Source: Methylobacterium sp. Leaf108 (GTDB lineage Bacteria; Pseudomonadota; Alphaproteobacteria; Rhizobiales; Beijerinckiaceae). From it: a DNA stretch of 64,000 nt. Below, in pieces: positions 32,257 to 41,553 of this stretch. Below the pieces are notes generated by a model. That model was not told where the DNA came from. It saw only the letters and a list, made by a program, of their open reading frames with translations, and did not search any database. The DNA lies in NCBI RefSeq assembly GCF_001423265.1, contig NZ_LMND01000023.1, positions 62,001 to 126,000 on the forward strand, given 5' to 3'. The position numbers and the translations under genes are program-made. How positions within the stretch are numbered: the first letter of the stretch is position 1; every line of letters starts with the position of its first letter.

Positions 32257-35200
32257 TCAGGACGCCTGTCGCACCGGTTGCGCCGCGACGGGGGTGCCGA
32301 GGTCGCGGTGCAGGCCGGCCATCGCGGCCAGCGCCAGGCGGCTCGCCTCTGCCGCCTCCTCGATGTCGCCCTGTGTCAGGGTGCCGGCCCGGCTGGCGCG
32401 CTCGAAGGCCCGGCAGGTCTCCGACAGGGGCGTGAACCCCAGCATGCCCGCCGAGGAGATGAGCCTGTGCGCGATCCCCGCCAGGTCGCGCTCCGGGTCG
32501 GCGAAGGTTTGGTGCGTGGTCGGTTCGAGCAGGAAGCCGGTCCTGAGGACGCCGTCGAGATCGCACAGCATCCGGGCGAGCTTCTCGCCCCCGAGCAGGT
32601 CCCTGAGTTCGTCGAAGGTCGCACGGTCGACCGCGGCGGGGCCGGCCGCCGTGCCCTGTTCGGACGCGGTCCACCGGGCCACGGCCGCGAGCAGTTCCGC
32701 CCTTCGGAACGGCTTGCCGACGTGGTCGACCATGCCCGCCGCCTTGAACGCCGCCACCTGATCGGGCAGCACGTTGGCGGTCAGCGCCAGGATCGGGATG
32801 GTCGCTCGGCGCCCACCCATCGCGCGGATGCGGGCGGTGGCCTCCAAGCCGTCCATGACCGGCATCTGCACGTCCATCAGGATGACGTCGTAGAGGGTGC
32901 GCTGGGCCGCATGGACCGCCTCGGCGCCGTCGCAGGCGACGTCGACCTCGTGCCCGGCACCGGCCAGGACCGCCATGGCGATCTCCTGGTTCGTCATCAC
33001 GTCCTCCACCAGCAGGATCCTGGCGGGGCGGTGCGCTGCGGCCGGATGGGGCGCGACATCGGCCGCCGCCGGTACCGAAGCGCCGATCGCGAGGTCCACC
33101 GTGAACCAGAAGGTCGAGCCCCCCCCGGGCCGGCTCTCCATCCCGATCCGCCCGCCCATCAGTTCGACGAGGCTCCTGCTGATGGCGAGCCCGAGTCCGG
33201 TTCCTCCGAAGCGGCGCGAGATCGAGCCGTCGACCTGGCTGAAGCGCAGGAACAGCCGGTCGCGCCTGTCCTGCGGAACCCCGATGCCGGTGTCGCCGAC
33301 CTCGCAGCGCAGGTGCAGCGTGCCCGCCTTGCGTCTCTCCCCGCGCAGGGTGAGCGCCACCTCGCCGGCGTGAGTGAACTTCACCGCGTTGTTGAGGAGG
33401 TTCAACAGCACCTGGCGCAGGCGGTTCTGGTCTCCCACCAGTGTCCGTGGCAGGTCCGGGTCGATGTCGGTCCGCAACGTGAGGGGTTTGTCGGCCACGA
33501 GGCCGCTGATCATCGCCATGGTGTCGGCCACGAGCGCGGACAGCGAGAACGCCTCCGGTTCGAGCTCGACGCGGCCGGCCTCGATCTTCGAGAAATCGAG
33601 GACGTCGTTGACGATGGTGAGCAGCGCGCGGCCCGAACCGAGGATGCGGCCGAGCTTGATCCGGTCCGGCGCGCCCTGCCCGGGCTCGTCCAGCAGCATC
33701 TCGGTGTAGCCGATGATGCTGTTGAGCGGGGTCCGGATCTCGTGGCTCATGGCCGCCAGGAAATCGGACTTCGCGGCATTCGCCGCCTCCGCCTCGATGC
33801 GGGCCGCTTCGGCGGCATGGCCGGCCTCGATCAGCACCGCCTCGGCGTGCTTGCGCCGGTCGACGTCGAAGTTCAGGCCGACCATGCGCAGGGGATGGCC
33901 CTGCGCATCGACATACGCGCTCCCGATCCCGTGGAGCCAACGGATGCCGCCATCGGGCAGCAGCACGCGGAATTCGGCCGAGTAGCTCTCGCCGGTCTCC
34001 ACGGCGCGCCTCACCGCGGCCCACACGAGGTCGGCATCGTGGGGGTGGACGAGCCCACTCCAGGTGTCGGCGGTCATCGTCGCCGGCCCGTCGCCCTCGA
34101 GCCCGTGCATGGCCGCGCTCTCGTGGGACAGGATGACCGCGGCGATAGCGCCGTCGGCGAACACCACGTCCCAGGTGCCCGCGCCGGCCGCCGTCTGCGC
34201 AATCCGCAACAGGTCGGCCGATTGGCGCAGGGCGTCGCGGTCGGTCACCGCGTCGTGGATGTCGAGGGCGGTCCCCAGCCAGTTCACAACCTCGCCGTCG
34301 CGCATGATCGGAACGATCACCAGCCGGTGCCAGCGATGAGCGCCGTCCTCCCCGGCCAGGCGCACGTCGGCCTCCCATCGACCGTCCGAGGCGATCGTCC
34401 CGTCGTTCCAGGCCCGCTCGATCGGCGCGCGGTCGTCGGGATGGTAGCAGGCCAGCCGATCTACGAAGGTGGTCCCGATCCGACCGTGGTAGGTCTCGAA
34501 GCGGCGGTTGGCATAGACTGTGTCGCGGCTGTCGCGGTCCATGATCCAGACCATCTGCGGCAGGGTGTCGGCCAGGATGCGGTAGCGGGCCTCGCTTTCG
34601 CGCAGGGCCTCCTCGGCCCGGCGACGCTGCGAGGTGTCGCGGACCGCAGTGATGAAGCCGTCCGGCCTGCCCCGGGCGTCCCGCTGGATCTGCAGCGAGG
34701 CCTCGACCCAGATCCAGCGCCCGTCCCGGTGGCGCAGCCGGCTCACGGCCACCGCCCGGTCACGCTCGCCGGAGACGAGGCCCGCGATCATCCGATCGAA
34801 CGCCGGCACGTCGTCGGGATGGATGCCGTCGCGCGGGCTCAGGCCGATCAGTTCTTCCGGGGCGTAGTCGATGAGGGCTCGGGAGGCGGGCGAGACGTAG
34901 GTGCGTCGGCCCTCGCGATCGAGCCGCACGATCATGTCGCTGGCGCTGTCGGCCATCTGGCGATAGCGCGCCTCGCTGATCCGCAGCGCCTCGGCCCTCT
35001 GTCTCCGGCTCGTGACGTCGCGACTGAGACAGACGAACCCGACGAGGCGGCCCGCGCCGTCGCGCAGCGGTTCGAGGAGGTCGCTCGCCCAGAAGCGCGT
35101 GCCGTCCTTGTGCTGGCGCCAGCCTTCGACTTCCGCCCGGCCCCTCGCCCGTGCCGCGGCGACGATGGCCTTCGCCGAGGCGTCGGCCCGGTCGTCGTCG

Positions 35201-36306
35201 GGACGCAGGTGCGACAGATGACGGCCGACGATCTCTTCCGGCTTGTAGCCGAAGATGCGCTCGCCGCCGGCGTGCCAGTCGATCACGATTCCATTGGGGT
35301 CGAGCAGGGAGATCGCACAGACGGTCAGGCCTTCGACGATGAGCCGGGCCTGGCTTTCGCGTACCGCGCGTCTCGCCTCGCAGTCGGGCGGGTCGGTCAC
35401 GTCCTCGGTGACGATGACGAAGGCGTCGGGCCGGTCGACGGCCGTTTCGCAGGTGGCACCGACCACGACGGATCGGATGTCTCCGGAGGGCCCGACGATC
35501 CGCGCCTCGTAATGGAAGCCCCTTCTCGCGGCACTCGCCGCGGCGACGATGGCGCGCGCCCGCTCGCGGTCGTCGGGATGATGGCGCAGGAGCATCTGGT
35601 CGAGTCCCGGCGCGGCCTCGTCCGGACCGAACCCGTAGATCCGGCGCGCCTCGGCCGACCAGGCCCGGTCGCCGGTCGGCCATTCGAGACGGATGTGCCC
35701 GACTTCCCCGAACCGTCGCGCCACCGGAAGGACATCGTCGGCCTTGGCGTCGGATGTCCGGTCATGCGGTTCTCCGGCATCCCGCGGCTTTGCGTTCCGA
35801 TCGGGATGCGGACCCAGGGAATGGATTTGCAGGTGCGCCGAGACGACCGCGGCCAGATCCCGGAGGCGGCGGCGTCGATCGGCGCGGAACGTGCGTGCCG
35901 TCACGTCCAGGACGCAGAGCGTTCCGACCCGCAGCCCGGACTCCAGGGTCAGCGCGGCGCCGGCGTAGAAGCGAATGCCCGGTGGCCCGGCGACGAGCTT
36001 CAGCCGCGAGAAGCGCGGATCGCGGCTCGCATCCTCGACCACGAAGACGTCGTCCGACGCGATGGCATGACGGGAAAACGGGTCGTCCTTGCCAGCCCCG
36101 TCGAGGGACGGGCCGCAGACCGTCCCGAACCGGACCCGGTCGGCCGCGACCAGCGAGACCGCGGCGACGGGGAGGTCGAACAGGGATCTCGCGACCTGGC
36201 AGACGGCCTCGAACAGCGGGTCGTGTTCCGTGCCGACGATCCTCGGATCGCGGGAGAATCGCAGGCGCGGCAGCGCGATGGCAGCAATGGGGAGCTTATC
36301 GGACAC
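32257..36306 (-). CDS. Hybrid sensor histidine kinase: GAF-PAS(x5)-HisKA-HATPase-REC-HPt
   Basis: The 1349-residue protein has no membrane segment, so it senses in the cytoplasm. A GAF domain (about 25-165) is followed by five PAS units (about 200-305, 315-435, 445-560, 570-690, 700-820). The kinase core has the phosphorylated His855 in AAMSHEIRTPLNSIIG, the N-box NLLNNAVKFT, and DTGIGVP and GGTGLGLAIS ATP motifs. A receiver domain (1095-1215) has the acceptor Asp1145 in ILMDVQMPVMDG. A C-terminal HPt domain has His1280 in IAHRLISSAGMLGF. All relay modules are therefore on one chain, and a separate output regulator is needed but is not adjacent. Ligands are unknown. Confidence 0.95.
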   Translation of the reverse strand: MSDKLPIAAIALPRLRFSRDPRIVGTEHDPLFEAVCQVARSLFDLPVAAVSLVAADRVRFGTVCGPSLDGAGKDDPFSRHAIASDDVFVVEDASRDPRFSRLKLVAGPPGIRFYAGAALTLESGLRVGTLCVLDVTARTFRADRRRRLRDLAAVVSAHLQIHSLGPHPDRNAKPRDAGEPHDRTSDAKADDVLPVARRFGEVGHIRLEWPTGDRAWSAEARRIYGFGPDEAAPGLDQMLLRHHPDDRERARAIVAAASAARRGFHYEARIVGPSGDIRSVVVGATCETAVDRPDAFVIVTEDVTDPPDCEARRAVRESQARLIVEGLTVCAISLLDPNGIVIDWHAGGERIFGYKPEEIVGRHLSHLRPDDDRADASAKAIVAAARARGRAEVEGWRQHKDGTRFWASDLLEPLRDGAGRLVGFVCLSRDVTSRRQRAEALRISEARYRQMADSASDMIVRLDREGRRTYVSPASRALIDYAPEELIGLSPRDGIHPDDVPAFDRMIAGLVSGERDRAVAVSRLRHRDGRWIWVEASLQIQRDARGRPDGFITAVRDTSQRRRAEEALRESEARYRILADTLPQMVWIMDRDSRDTVYANRRFETYHGRIGTTFVDRLACYHPDDRAPIERAWNDGTIASDGRWEADVRLAGEDGAHRWHRLVIVPIMRDGEVVNWLGTALDIHDAVTDRDALRQSADLLRIAQTAAGAGTWDVVFADGAIAAVILSHESAAMHGLEGDGPATMTADTWSGLVHPHDADLVWAAVRRAVETGESYSAEFRVLLPDGGIRWLHGIGSAYVDAQGHPLRMVGLNFDVDRRKHAEAVLIEAGHAAEAARIEAEAANAAKSDFLAAMSHEIRTPLNSIIGYTEMLLDEPGQGAPDRIKLGRILGSGRALLTIVNDVLDFSKIEAGRVELEPEAFSLSALVADTMAMISGLVADKPLTLRTDIDPDLPRTLVGDQNRLRQVLLNLLNNAVKFTHAGEVALTLRGERRKAGTLHLRCEVGDTGIGVPQDRRDRLFLRFSQVDGSISRRFGGTGLGLAISRSLVELMGGRIGMESRPGGGSTFWFTVDLAIGASVPAAADVAPHPAAAHRPARILLVEDVMTNQEIAMAVLAGAGHEVDVACDGAEAVHAAQRTLYDVILMDVQMPVMDGLEATARIRAMGGRRATIPILALTANVLPDQVAAFKAAGMVDHVGKPFRRAELLAAVARWTASEQGTAAGPAAVDRATFDELRDLLGGEKLARMLCDLDGVLRTGFLLEPTTHQTFADPERDLAGIAHRLISSAGMLGFTPLSETCRAFERASRAGTLTQGDIEEAAEASRLALAAMAGLHRDLGTPVAAQPVRQAS

Positions 36307-36606
36307 TCCGACTGCGGTCCTTATCGACGGTTGGTCGGCCTCCGGCCGATGTCATCGAGCCGTCCGGGTCGAGCCCTATCATCGCCATCGCCGACTGAAC
36401 ACCGCGTCGTGATCGACCGGGCCGAGGGGGTGACGATCTCCCGGCGATACGGTTTCCGCTTGGATCGAGCGGGAACGGTATCACCGAGCCCGCGCGGCGC
36501 CTGAGCGAAGCCCATGTCCGCATCACGACGTGATCAACCGGAACGTCCATCGCCCGCTGGCGGCGAAAGCCGGTCTTCCGCCGCATTACGGGGGCAGGTG
36601 CAGGCG
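36307..36606. other. Divergent intergenic region containing repeat copy B
   Basis: This 300-bp region separates the histidine kinase start (leftward) from the beta-helix gene start (rightward), and must contain both promoters. About a third of it is the 95-bp dispersed repeat. No other gene or motif is seen. Confidence 0.6.
36446..36540 (-). repeat. 95-bp dispersed repeat element, copy B
   Basis: The reverse complement matches copy A (9832-9926) at 91 of 95 positions. The hairpin part (about 36445-36483) keeps most of its pairing despite substitutions. This copy lies between two divergent promoters, 66 bp upstream of the start codon of the beta-helix protein. Confidence 0.92.
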
Positions 36607-37602
36607 ATGATCGCAGTCCCGTTCCTGGCCGCCCTGGTCGTGTCCGTTTCGCTCACCGCACCGGCGACGGCCTCGCCTCCCTGCGGCGCCGAGGCCAGGG
36701 CCCGGCTCCTGGCGCCGCCGGGTCCGGACGACGACACGGTTTCCCTCACCTGCTCGATCCGCCTGCGTCCCGGGGACCGGATCGCGCGCAAGATCCTCCT
36801 CGAAGGGAGTGCGGCCTCGGGCGTGACCCTCGATTGCGCCGGGGCGACCCTCGGCCGGACCGATCCCCCGCCGGCGTTCAGCGATTTCGCCGTGGAGATC
36901 CGCTCGCGCCAGCCGACCCCCGGCTCGCCGCACTGGGAGCGGCCGGTGGACGTGACCCTGCGCGACTGTACGATCCTCGGCAACGTCCGGATCTGGGGCA
37001 TGGGGCTCAACGGCCAGGGCGAGGCTGTGCGGCAATCCTCTCGCCGGCCCGGGCATACCGAACGGGCGCAGGGAGCGGCGCCGAGCCGGATCCGCATCCT
37101 CGATTCCCGCCTCACCGCGCTCGGGGCGATTCCGCTCTATCTGGCGCCCGGCGTCACCGGCGTGACCCTGTCGGGCTCGACGCTGGACGGCACCTCCTCG
37201 GCGGTGGCGCTCTATCTCGACGCCGAGAGCGGCGGCAACACCATCACGAACAACACCTTCGCGGTCTCGGCGGGCCGTGAAATGGTGGCGGTCGACGGTT
37301 CGGCCCGCAACACCATCACCGGCAACCGCTTCGTGCTCGGGGCTCGCGGCGGCATCCACCTCTACCGCAACTGCGGCGAGGGCGGCACGGTCCGCCACCA
37401 GACGCCGTCGGACAACCTCATCACCGGCAACAGCTTCCGCCAGACCGGCCTGTGGCGCTCCGAGCCCGTCAAGGTCGGCTCGCGCGGCGGCTGGGGCTGG
37501 ACCATGAACTGCGACGCCGATGCCGGATATCCGTTCGGCAGCAGCCTCGACGACGACGACCATGCCACCGGCAACGTCGTCGAGGGCAATCGCGTGGAGT
37601 AG
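36607..37602 (+). CDS. Secreted right-handed parallel beta-helix protein
   Basis: The ATG at 36607 begins MIAVPFLAALVVSVSLTAPA, a signal peptide, giving 331 residues. The mature part carries repeated beta-helix rungs with G-x-T-L, N-T-I-T-x-N and N-x-I-x-G-N patterns (SGGNTITNNTF, ARNTITGNRF, SDNLITGNSF, DHATGNVVEGNRVE), as in NosD/pectate-lyase-like proteins. Such proteins bind or cleave polysaccharides outside the cytoplasm. No catalytic set was recognised. An in-frame ATG at 36514 overlaps the dispersed repeat and adds 31 residues before the signal peptide, so it was not chosen. Confidence 0.75.
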   Translation: MIAVPFLAALVVSVSLTAPATASPPCGAEARARLLAPPGPDDDTVSLTCSIRLRPGDRIARKILLEGSAASGVTLDCAGATLGRTDPPPAFSDFAVEIRSRQPTPGSPHWERPVDVTLRDCTILGNVRIWGMGLNGQGEAVRQSSRRPGHTERAQGAAPSRIRILDSRLTALGAIPLYLAPGVTGVTLSGSTLDGTSSAVALYLDAESGGNTITNNTFAVSAGREMVAVDGSARNTITGNRFVLGARGGIHLYRNCGEGGTVRHQTPSDNLITGNSFRQTGLWRSEPVKVGSRGGWGWTMNCDADAGYPFGSSLDDDDHATGNVVEGNRVE

Positions 37603-37606
37603 CGAC

Positions 37607-37735
37607 CTACTTCTTGGCCGCCTTCACCGCCGAGCTGACCATGTCCTTGGTGGAGGGCGCTGCGGCGTTCGTCTTGGTCACGACCTTCTTGGGCTTCTTG
37701 GCCTCGCGGCTGCCGCGCTTGTTTTCCTGCGCCAT
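37607..37735 (-). CDS. 42-residue Lys-rich basic small protein
   Basis: A short minus-strand gene has GGAGG about 9 nt before the ATG at 37735. It encodes MAQENKRGSREAKKPKKVVT followed by about 22 further residues and ends in AVKAAKK. Roughly one residue in three is Lys or Arg. There is no signal peptide or membrane helix, so it is likely cytoplasmic and may bind nucleic acid or ribosomes. It is 103 nt downstream of pccB on the same strand, with a hairpin between them. The strong ribosome-binding site and the biased but non-repetitive sequence support translation. No family name is claimed. Confidence 0.65.
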   Translation of the reverse strand: MAQENKRGSREAKKPKKVVTKTNAAAPSTKDMVSSAVKAAKK

Positions 37736-37772
37736 GACGGTGTCCTCCGGTGGTTCGAGGGCGCGATCATGA

Positions 37773-37797
37773 CATGCCGCGGCGATTCCTCGGCATG
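37773..37797 (-). terminator. Hairpin between pccB and the small basic-protein gene
   Basis: CATGCCG and CGGCATG pair around an 11-nt loop, 42 nt past the pccB stop. With no T-run it may attenuate or stabilise rather than terminate. Confidence 0.35.
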
Positions 37798-37838
37798 GAA
37801 AAGCGATGCCGCGAAACGCCGGCGCAGCGGCTCTGGCA

Positions 37839-39371
37839 TCAGAGCGGGATGTTGTCGTGCTTCTTCCAGGGCTGCTCCATCGCCTTGGTGCGCAGCATGC
37901 CCAGCGCCCGGGCGATGCGCTTGCGGGTCGAATGGGGCATGATCACCTCGTCGATGTAGCCGCGCTCGGCCGCCACGAACGGCGACAGGAAACGATCCTC
38001 GTATTCGGAGGTGCGCGCCGCGATCTTGTCGCTGTCGCCGATTTCGCTGCGGAAGATGATCTCGACGGCGCCCTTGGCGCCCATCACCGCGATCTGCGCG
38101 GTCGGCCAGGCGTAGTTGAGGTCGGCGCCGACGTGCTTGGAGGCCATCACGTCGTAGGCGCCACCGAAGGCCTTGCGGGTGATGATGGTGACGAGCGGCA
38201 CGGTGGCCTGGCTGTAGGCGAACAACAGCTTGGCGCCGTGCTTGATCAGGCCGCCGTATTCCTGGGCGGTGCCCGGCAGGAAGCCCGGCACGTCCACGAA
38301 AGTCACGATCGGGATCGAGAAGGCGTCGCAGAAGCGCACGAAGCGGGCGGCTTTTCGCGATGCGTCCGAGTCGAGCACGCCGGCCAGCACCATCGGCTGG
38401 TTGGCCACGAAGCCGACGGTGCGGCCCTCGATGCGGCCGAAGCCGGTGATGATGTTGCGGGCGTAGGTCGCCTGGATCTCGAAGAAGTCGCCCTCGTCGG
38501 CGACGCGCCGGATCAACTCGCCCATGTCGTAGGGGGTGTTGGGGTTGTCGGGGATCAGGGTGTCGAGGCCCTTGTCGAGGCGCAAGGGGTCGTCGAAGCT
38601 CTCGATCTCCGGCACGCCGTCGACGTTGTTGGCGGGCAGGAAGTCGAGGAGGCGGCGGATCTGCAGGATCGCCTCGACGTCGTTCTCGAACGAACCGTCG
38701 GCGATGGACGACTTCGTCGTATGGACCTTGGCGCCGCCGAGCTCCTCCGCCGTGACGACCTCGTTGGTGACGGTCTTCACCACGTCGGGGCCGGTCACGA
38801 ACATGTAGCTGGTGTCGCGCACCATGAAGATGAAGTCGGTCATGGCCGGCGAATAGACGTCGCCGCCCGCGCACGGGCCCATGATCACCGAGATCTGCGG
38901 GATCACGCCCGAGGCCGCGACGTTGCGCTTGAACACCTCGCCGTAGCCGCCCAGCGCCGCCACACCTTCCTGGATGCGCGCGCCGCCGGCATCGAAGATG
39001 CCGATGATCGGGGCGCGCATCTTCAGCGCCATGTCCTGGACCTTGATGATCTTGGCCGCGTGCGTCTCGGATAGGGAGCCGCCGAACACCGTGAAGTCCT
39101 TCGAGAACAGGAAGACGGTGCGGCCGTTGACGGTGCCCCAGCCGGTGACGACGCCGTCGCCGGGGATCTTCTGCTTCTCCATCCCGAAATCGGTGGAGCG
39201 GTGCTGCACGAACATGTCGAATTCCTCGAACGACCTGTGGTCGAGCAGGAGTTCGATGCGCTCGCGCGCCGTCAGCTTGCCGCGCTTGTGCTGGGCCGCG
39301 ACGCGGTTTTCGCCGCCGCCGAGGCGTGCCTCGGCGCGCCGCTCCTCGAGCCGGTCGAGAATGTCCTTCAT
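37839..39371 (-). CDS. pccB: Propionyl-CoA carboxylase beta chain (carboxyltransferase)
   Basis: The 510-residue protein has the length and two-domain crotonase fold of acyl-CoA carboxylase beta subunits. Visible are [40 protein letters not shown] (first acyl-CoA site), [20 protein letters not shown] and, in the second half, [19 protein letters not shown] and [17 protein letters not shown]. In methylotrophs propionyl-CoA carboxylase works in the ethylmalonyl-CoA pathway, carboxylating propionyl-CoA to methylmalonyl-CoA. Its biotin-carrying alpha subunit is not adjacent. Two copies of a 15-nt repeat precede it. The start [20 protein letters not shown] fits the family. Confidence 0.93.
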   Translation of the reverse strand: MKDILDRLEERRAEARLGGGENRVAAQHKRGKLTARERIELLLDHRSFEEFDMFVQHRSTDFGMEKQKIPGDGVVTGWGTVNGRTVFLFSKDFTVFGGSLSETHAAKIIKVQDMALKMRAPIIGIFDAGGARIQEGVAALGGYGEVFKRNVAASGVIPQISVIMGPCAGGDVYSPAMTDFIFMVRDTSYMFVTGPDVVKTVTNEVVTAEELGGAKVHTTKSSIADGSFENDVEAILQIRRLLDFLPANNVDGVPEIESFDDPLRLDKGLDTLIPDNPNTPYDMGELIRRVADEGDFFEIQATYARNIITGFGRIEGRTVGFVANQPMVLAGVLDSDASRKAARFVRFCDAFSIPIVTFVDVPGFLPGTAQEYGGLIKHGAKLLFAYSQATVPLVTIITRKAFGGAYDVMASKHVGADLNYAWPTAQIAVMGAKGAVEIIFRSEIGDSDKIAARTSEYEDRFLSPFVAAERGYIDEVIMPHSTRKRIARALGMLRTKAMEQPWKKHDNIPL

Positions 39372-39415
39372 GGTGGTCTGGCCTCGAGCACTGGAACGGT
39401 CACGACCTCACTCGC

Positions 39416-39445
39416 GCCGGTACAGGCTTTGCCGGTACAGGCTTG
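39416..39445. repeat. 15-nt tandem repeat, two units, upstream of pccB
   Basis: GCCGGTACAGGCTTT (39416-39430) is followed directly by GCCGGTACAGGCTTG (39431-39445), 14 of 15 identical. The pair lies 45 bp upstream of the pccB start codon. It is too short to say more. Confidence 0.75.
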
Positions 39446-39509
39446 GCGGTAAGGTCCTGGGTCGGCCTTAGCACGGGTCGCTCCGGTGGAAAACGGGCTG
39501 CGGGCTCCC

Positions 39510-40304
39510 TCAGCCGGCGTATTGCGCGGTCAGGGCGGCCGCCTCGAACTCCGCCTTGCGCATCGTCATCCGAGCCTGCGCCTCCTCATCCGGCCCCCAG
39601 ACCGCCGCCTGGTAGGTCTCGTCCACATGGGCGGCCTCCCACGCCTCCTCCGGGCTCAGGCGGCCGCGCAGGACGGCGAGCGCGATCAGGAGCGAACCGG
39701 TGAGGGTCGTCATGGTGTGGAGGGCGGCGAGTCGGAACGGTCCTTCGGTCGCCGCGATCGCCTCCTCCAGAATGCGGATCGACCGCTCGGGCTGGTCGAC
39801 GTGGCGCACGCCCTCGCTCAGGATGAAGCGGGCGCCGAGCGCCTCGTATGCCCAGTCGAGCACCGGGTCCCAGGCGGCGGCCTGCATCGCCACGAGGCGC
39901 TCGGGCTCGCCGGCCCGGTAGGCGACGAGGTCGGTCACGGCATAAGACGCCAGATCCGCCACCACCGCCTCGCGGCGGGGGGCGACCCCGTCGATAGCGG
40001 TGTTGGCGAGACGGGTAAGGGGCATCCGTGCGGGGTCGATCACCGCGACCTGCGTCTGCCATTCCGCCGCCACCGCTTCGGCCAGGGCGCGTGTCGGCAA
40101 CGTCAGCGGGTTCTTGGCGGGCGTGTTGGCGGAGCGCCCATCGAGGGTGAGGCGAAAGCCGCCCCCGGCATCGGCGAATCCGGCCTGTTCGTAGAAGCGC
40201 TTGGGCAGGGCCGGACGCCCCCCTTCGCGCACCGCCTTCAGCGGATCGCGGGCGGCGGACGGGTCGGGCTCGCCGAGCCAGTCGGACAGGGTGTCGTCGT
40301 TCAT
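39510..40304 (-). CDS. ATP12-family F1-ATPase assembly chaperone
   Basis: From the ATG at 40304 (MNDDTLSDWLGEPDPS) the protein has 264 residues, normal for alphaproteobacterial ATP12 homologues. An N-terminal beta-rich region has ALPKRFYEQAGFADAGGGFRLTLDGR and TPAKNPLTLPTRALAEAVAAEW. The C-terminal helical domain has AYRAGEPERLVAMQAAAWDPVLDWA, characteristic of ATP12, which binds the F1 alpha subunit during assembly. In Rhizobiales it commonly sits beside an HAD phosphatase and an RluA enzyme, exactly as here. Confidence 0.92.
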   Translation of the reverse strand: MNDDTLSDWLGEPDPSAARDPLKAVREGGRPALPKRFYEQAGFADAGGGFRLTLDGRSANTPAKNPLTLPTRALAEAVAAEWQTQVAVIDPARMPLTRLANTAIDGVAPRREAVVADLASYAVTDLVAYRAGEPERLVAMQAAAWDPVLDWAYEALGARFILSEGVRHVDQPERSIRILEEAIAATEGPFRLAALHTMTTLTGSLLIALAVLRGRLSPEEAWEAAHVDETYQAAVWGPDEEAQARMTMRKAEFEAAALTAQYAG

Positions 40305-40353
40305 GAAGGACCAGATCTGGGGGAACCGGATTTTCGACGGAGCACGAGGTGCC

Positions 40354-41016
40354 TCAGGCGGGCGGCAGGGGGCCGCCGAACAGGTCGGCGAGGGCTCCGG
40401 CATGGTCCACCACCGTCACCGCGCCCGCCCCGAACAACGCGCCGGGGCTGTGATAGCCCCAGGCGACGCCGATCGCGGCGGCGCCGGCGCTCACCGCCAT
40501 CGCCATGTCGTAGGTGGTGTCGCCGATCATCATCGTGGTCGAAGGCACCGCCCCGGCCTCGTCCATCGCCTGGCGCAGCATGGCCGGGTCGGGTTTGGAG
40601 GGCGCGTCGTCGGCGGTCTGGATGGTGGCGAACCAGCCCTCCCAGCCGTTGGCGGCGATGAGATGCTCGACGCCGCGGCGCGACTTGCCGGTGGCGATGC
40701 CCAGGCGCACGTCGTTGCGCGCATGCAGCTTGGCGAGAAGGTCGCCCATGCCGGGAAACAGCGGCTCCTCGTAGTCCGGGTCGAGCCGCAGCGCGTTGAA
40801 GGCGCGCTTGTAGCTCTCCGACAACCCCTCGATCGGCCCATCCTCGCCCACGAGACGGCGGAACGCCTGCGGCAGCGACAGGCCGACCACCGAGAGCGCC
40901 TCGCGCCGCTCGGGGCACGCCAGCCCGTGCTCGGCGAAGGCCACGCCTTGAGCAGCAACGATGAGATGCTGGCTGTCGACGAGGGTTCCATCGACATCGA
41001 AGACCACGAGCCTCAC
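40354..41016 (-). CDS. HAD-superfamily phosphatase, phosphoglycolate-phosphatase-like
   Basis: The 220-residue protein has the four HAD motifs: FDVDGTLVDS (nucleophile Asp and acid/base Asp at residues 6 and 8), GIATGKSRRGVE, KPDPAML and IGDTTYDMAMA. The helical cap between motifs I and II is of the Gph/PGMB type, so small phosphorylated metabolites are likely substrates. It lies 49 nt upstream of the ATP12 gene in the same direction, probably co-transcribed. The exact substrate is not deducible. Confidence 0.88.
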   Translation of the reverse strand: MRLVVFDVDGTLVDSQHLIVAAQGVAFAEHGLACPERREALSVVGLSLPQAFRRLVGEDGPIEGLSESYKRAFNALRLDPDYEEPLFPGMGDLLAKLHARNDVRLGIATGKSRRGVEHLIAANGWEGWFATIQTADDAPSKPDPAMLRQAMDEAGAVPSTTMMIGDTTYDMAMAVSAGAAAIGVAWGYHSPGALFGAGAVTVVDHAGALADLFGGPLPPA

Positions 41017-41047
41017 GGTGCGTCGGGCCGATCGACCGCGACGCGCA

Positions 41048-41431
41048 TCACGGCTGCCGGGCCGGTGCGGCCGGCGAGGCGGGATTGGCCCTCGGCCGCT
41101 CGTAGCCGAGCTTGCACCGCACCAGGAAGCGCCGCCGGGCGCCGCCGCGCAGGCCGCGGTTGTGCGATTGCCGGTTGCAGCTGGCGTAGGAGTTGCGCCG
41201 CCGCTTTTCCGGCCGCGCGCCGGGGAGGGGCCGCTGGACGGGCGCCGTCGCGGCCGCCGGCGGCGCGGCTTGGGCCGGTCGCTGCACGGTCGCGGGCGGC
41301 GTCACGGCGGGAGGCTGGGCGGGCGGGGTCTGCGCCGAGGCCTGCCCGAACATCAGCGCACCGACCAGCATGCCGCCGGCAAGGGCCGCACCCGTGAGGC
41401 GCACGCGGGGGGGGATCGTCGGTCGATGCAT
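41048..41431 (-). CDS. Secreted proline/alanine-rich small protein
   Basis: The start codon at 41431 opens a 127-residue product with a signal peptide (LTGAALAGGMLVGALMFGQA, cleavage after ASAQ), then a Pro/Ala/Gln/Val-rich spacer and a basic tail with two cysteines (SYASCNRQSHNRG and LVRCKLGYERPR). It may be a periplasmic or surface protein with one disulfide. It lies 31 nt upstream of the HAD gene on the same strand. The much longer frame continuing to 42754 is an out-of-frame shadow of the RluA gene. No family is recognised. Confidence 0.6.
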   Translation of the reverse strand: MHRPTIPPRVRLTGAALAGGMLVGALMFGQASAQTPPAQPPAVTPPATVQRPAQAAPPAAATAPVQRPLPGARPEKRRRNSYASCNRQSHNRGLRGGARRRFLVRCKLGYERPRANPASPAAPARQP

Positions 41432-41553
41432 CGGTACTCCGCCACAGGGCCGCCGAAGCGGGACCACGTCTGCGACCCGCCGGCCGCGAGGATACGGTAT
41501 GCACGGCGATTGCCAAGCATGTTCCCGGCACCCTGCGGCATCGGGCCCGCCGG

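Noticed and set aside
32278-36504. A 1408-codon plus-strand open frame antisense to the hybrid histidine kinase
   Set aside because: It mirrors the kinase codon pattern on the opposite strand, has no domains and low-complexity composition; the kinase has complete, ordered domains.
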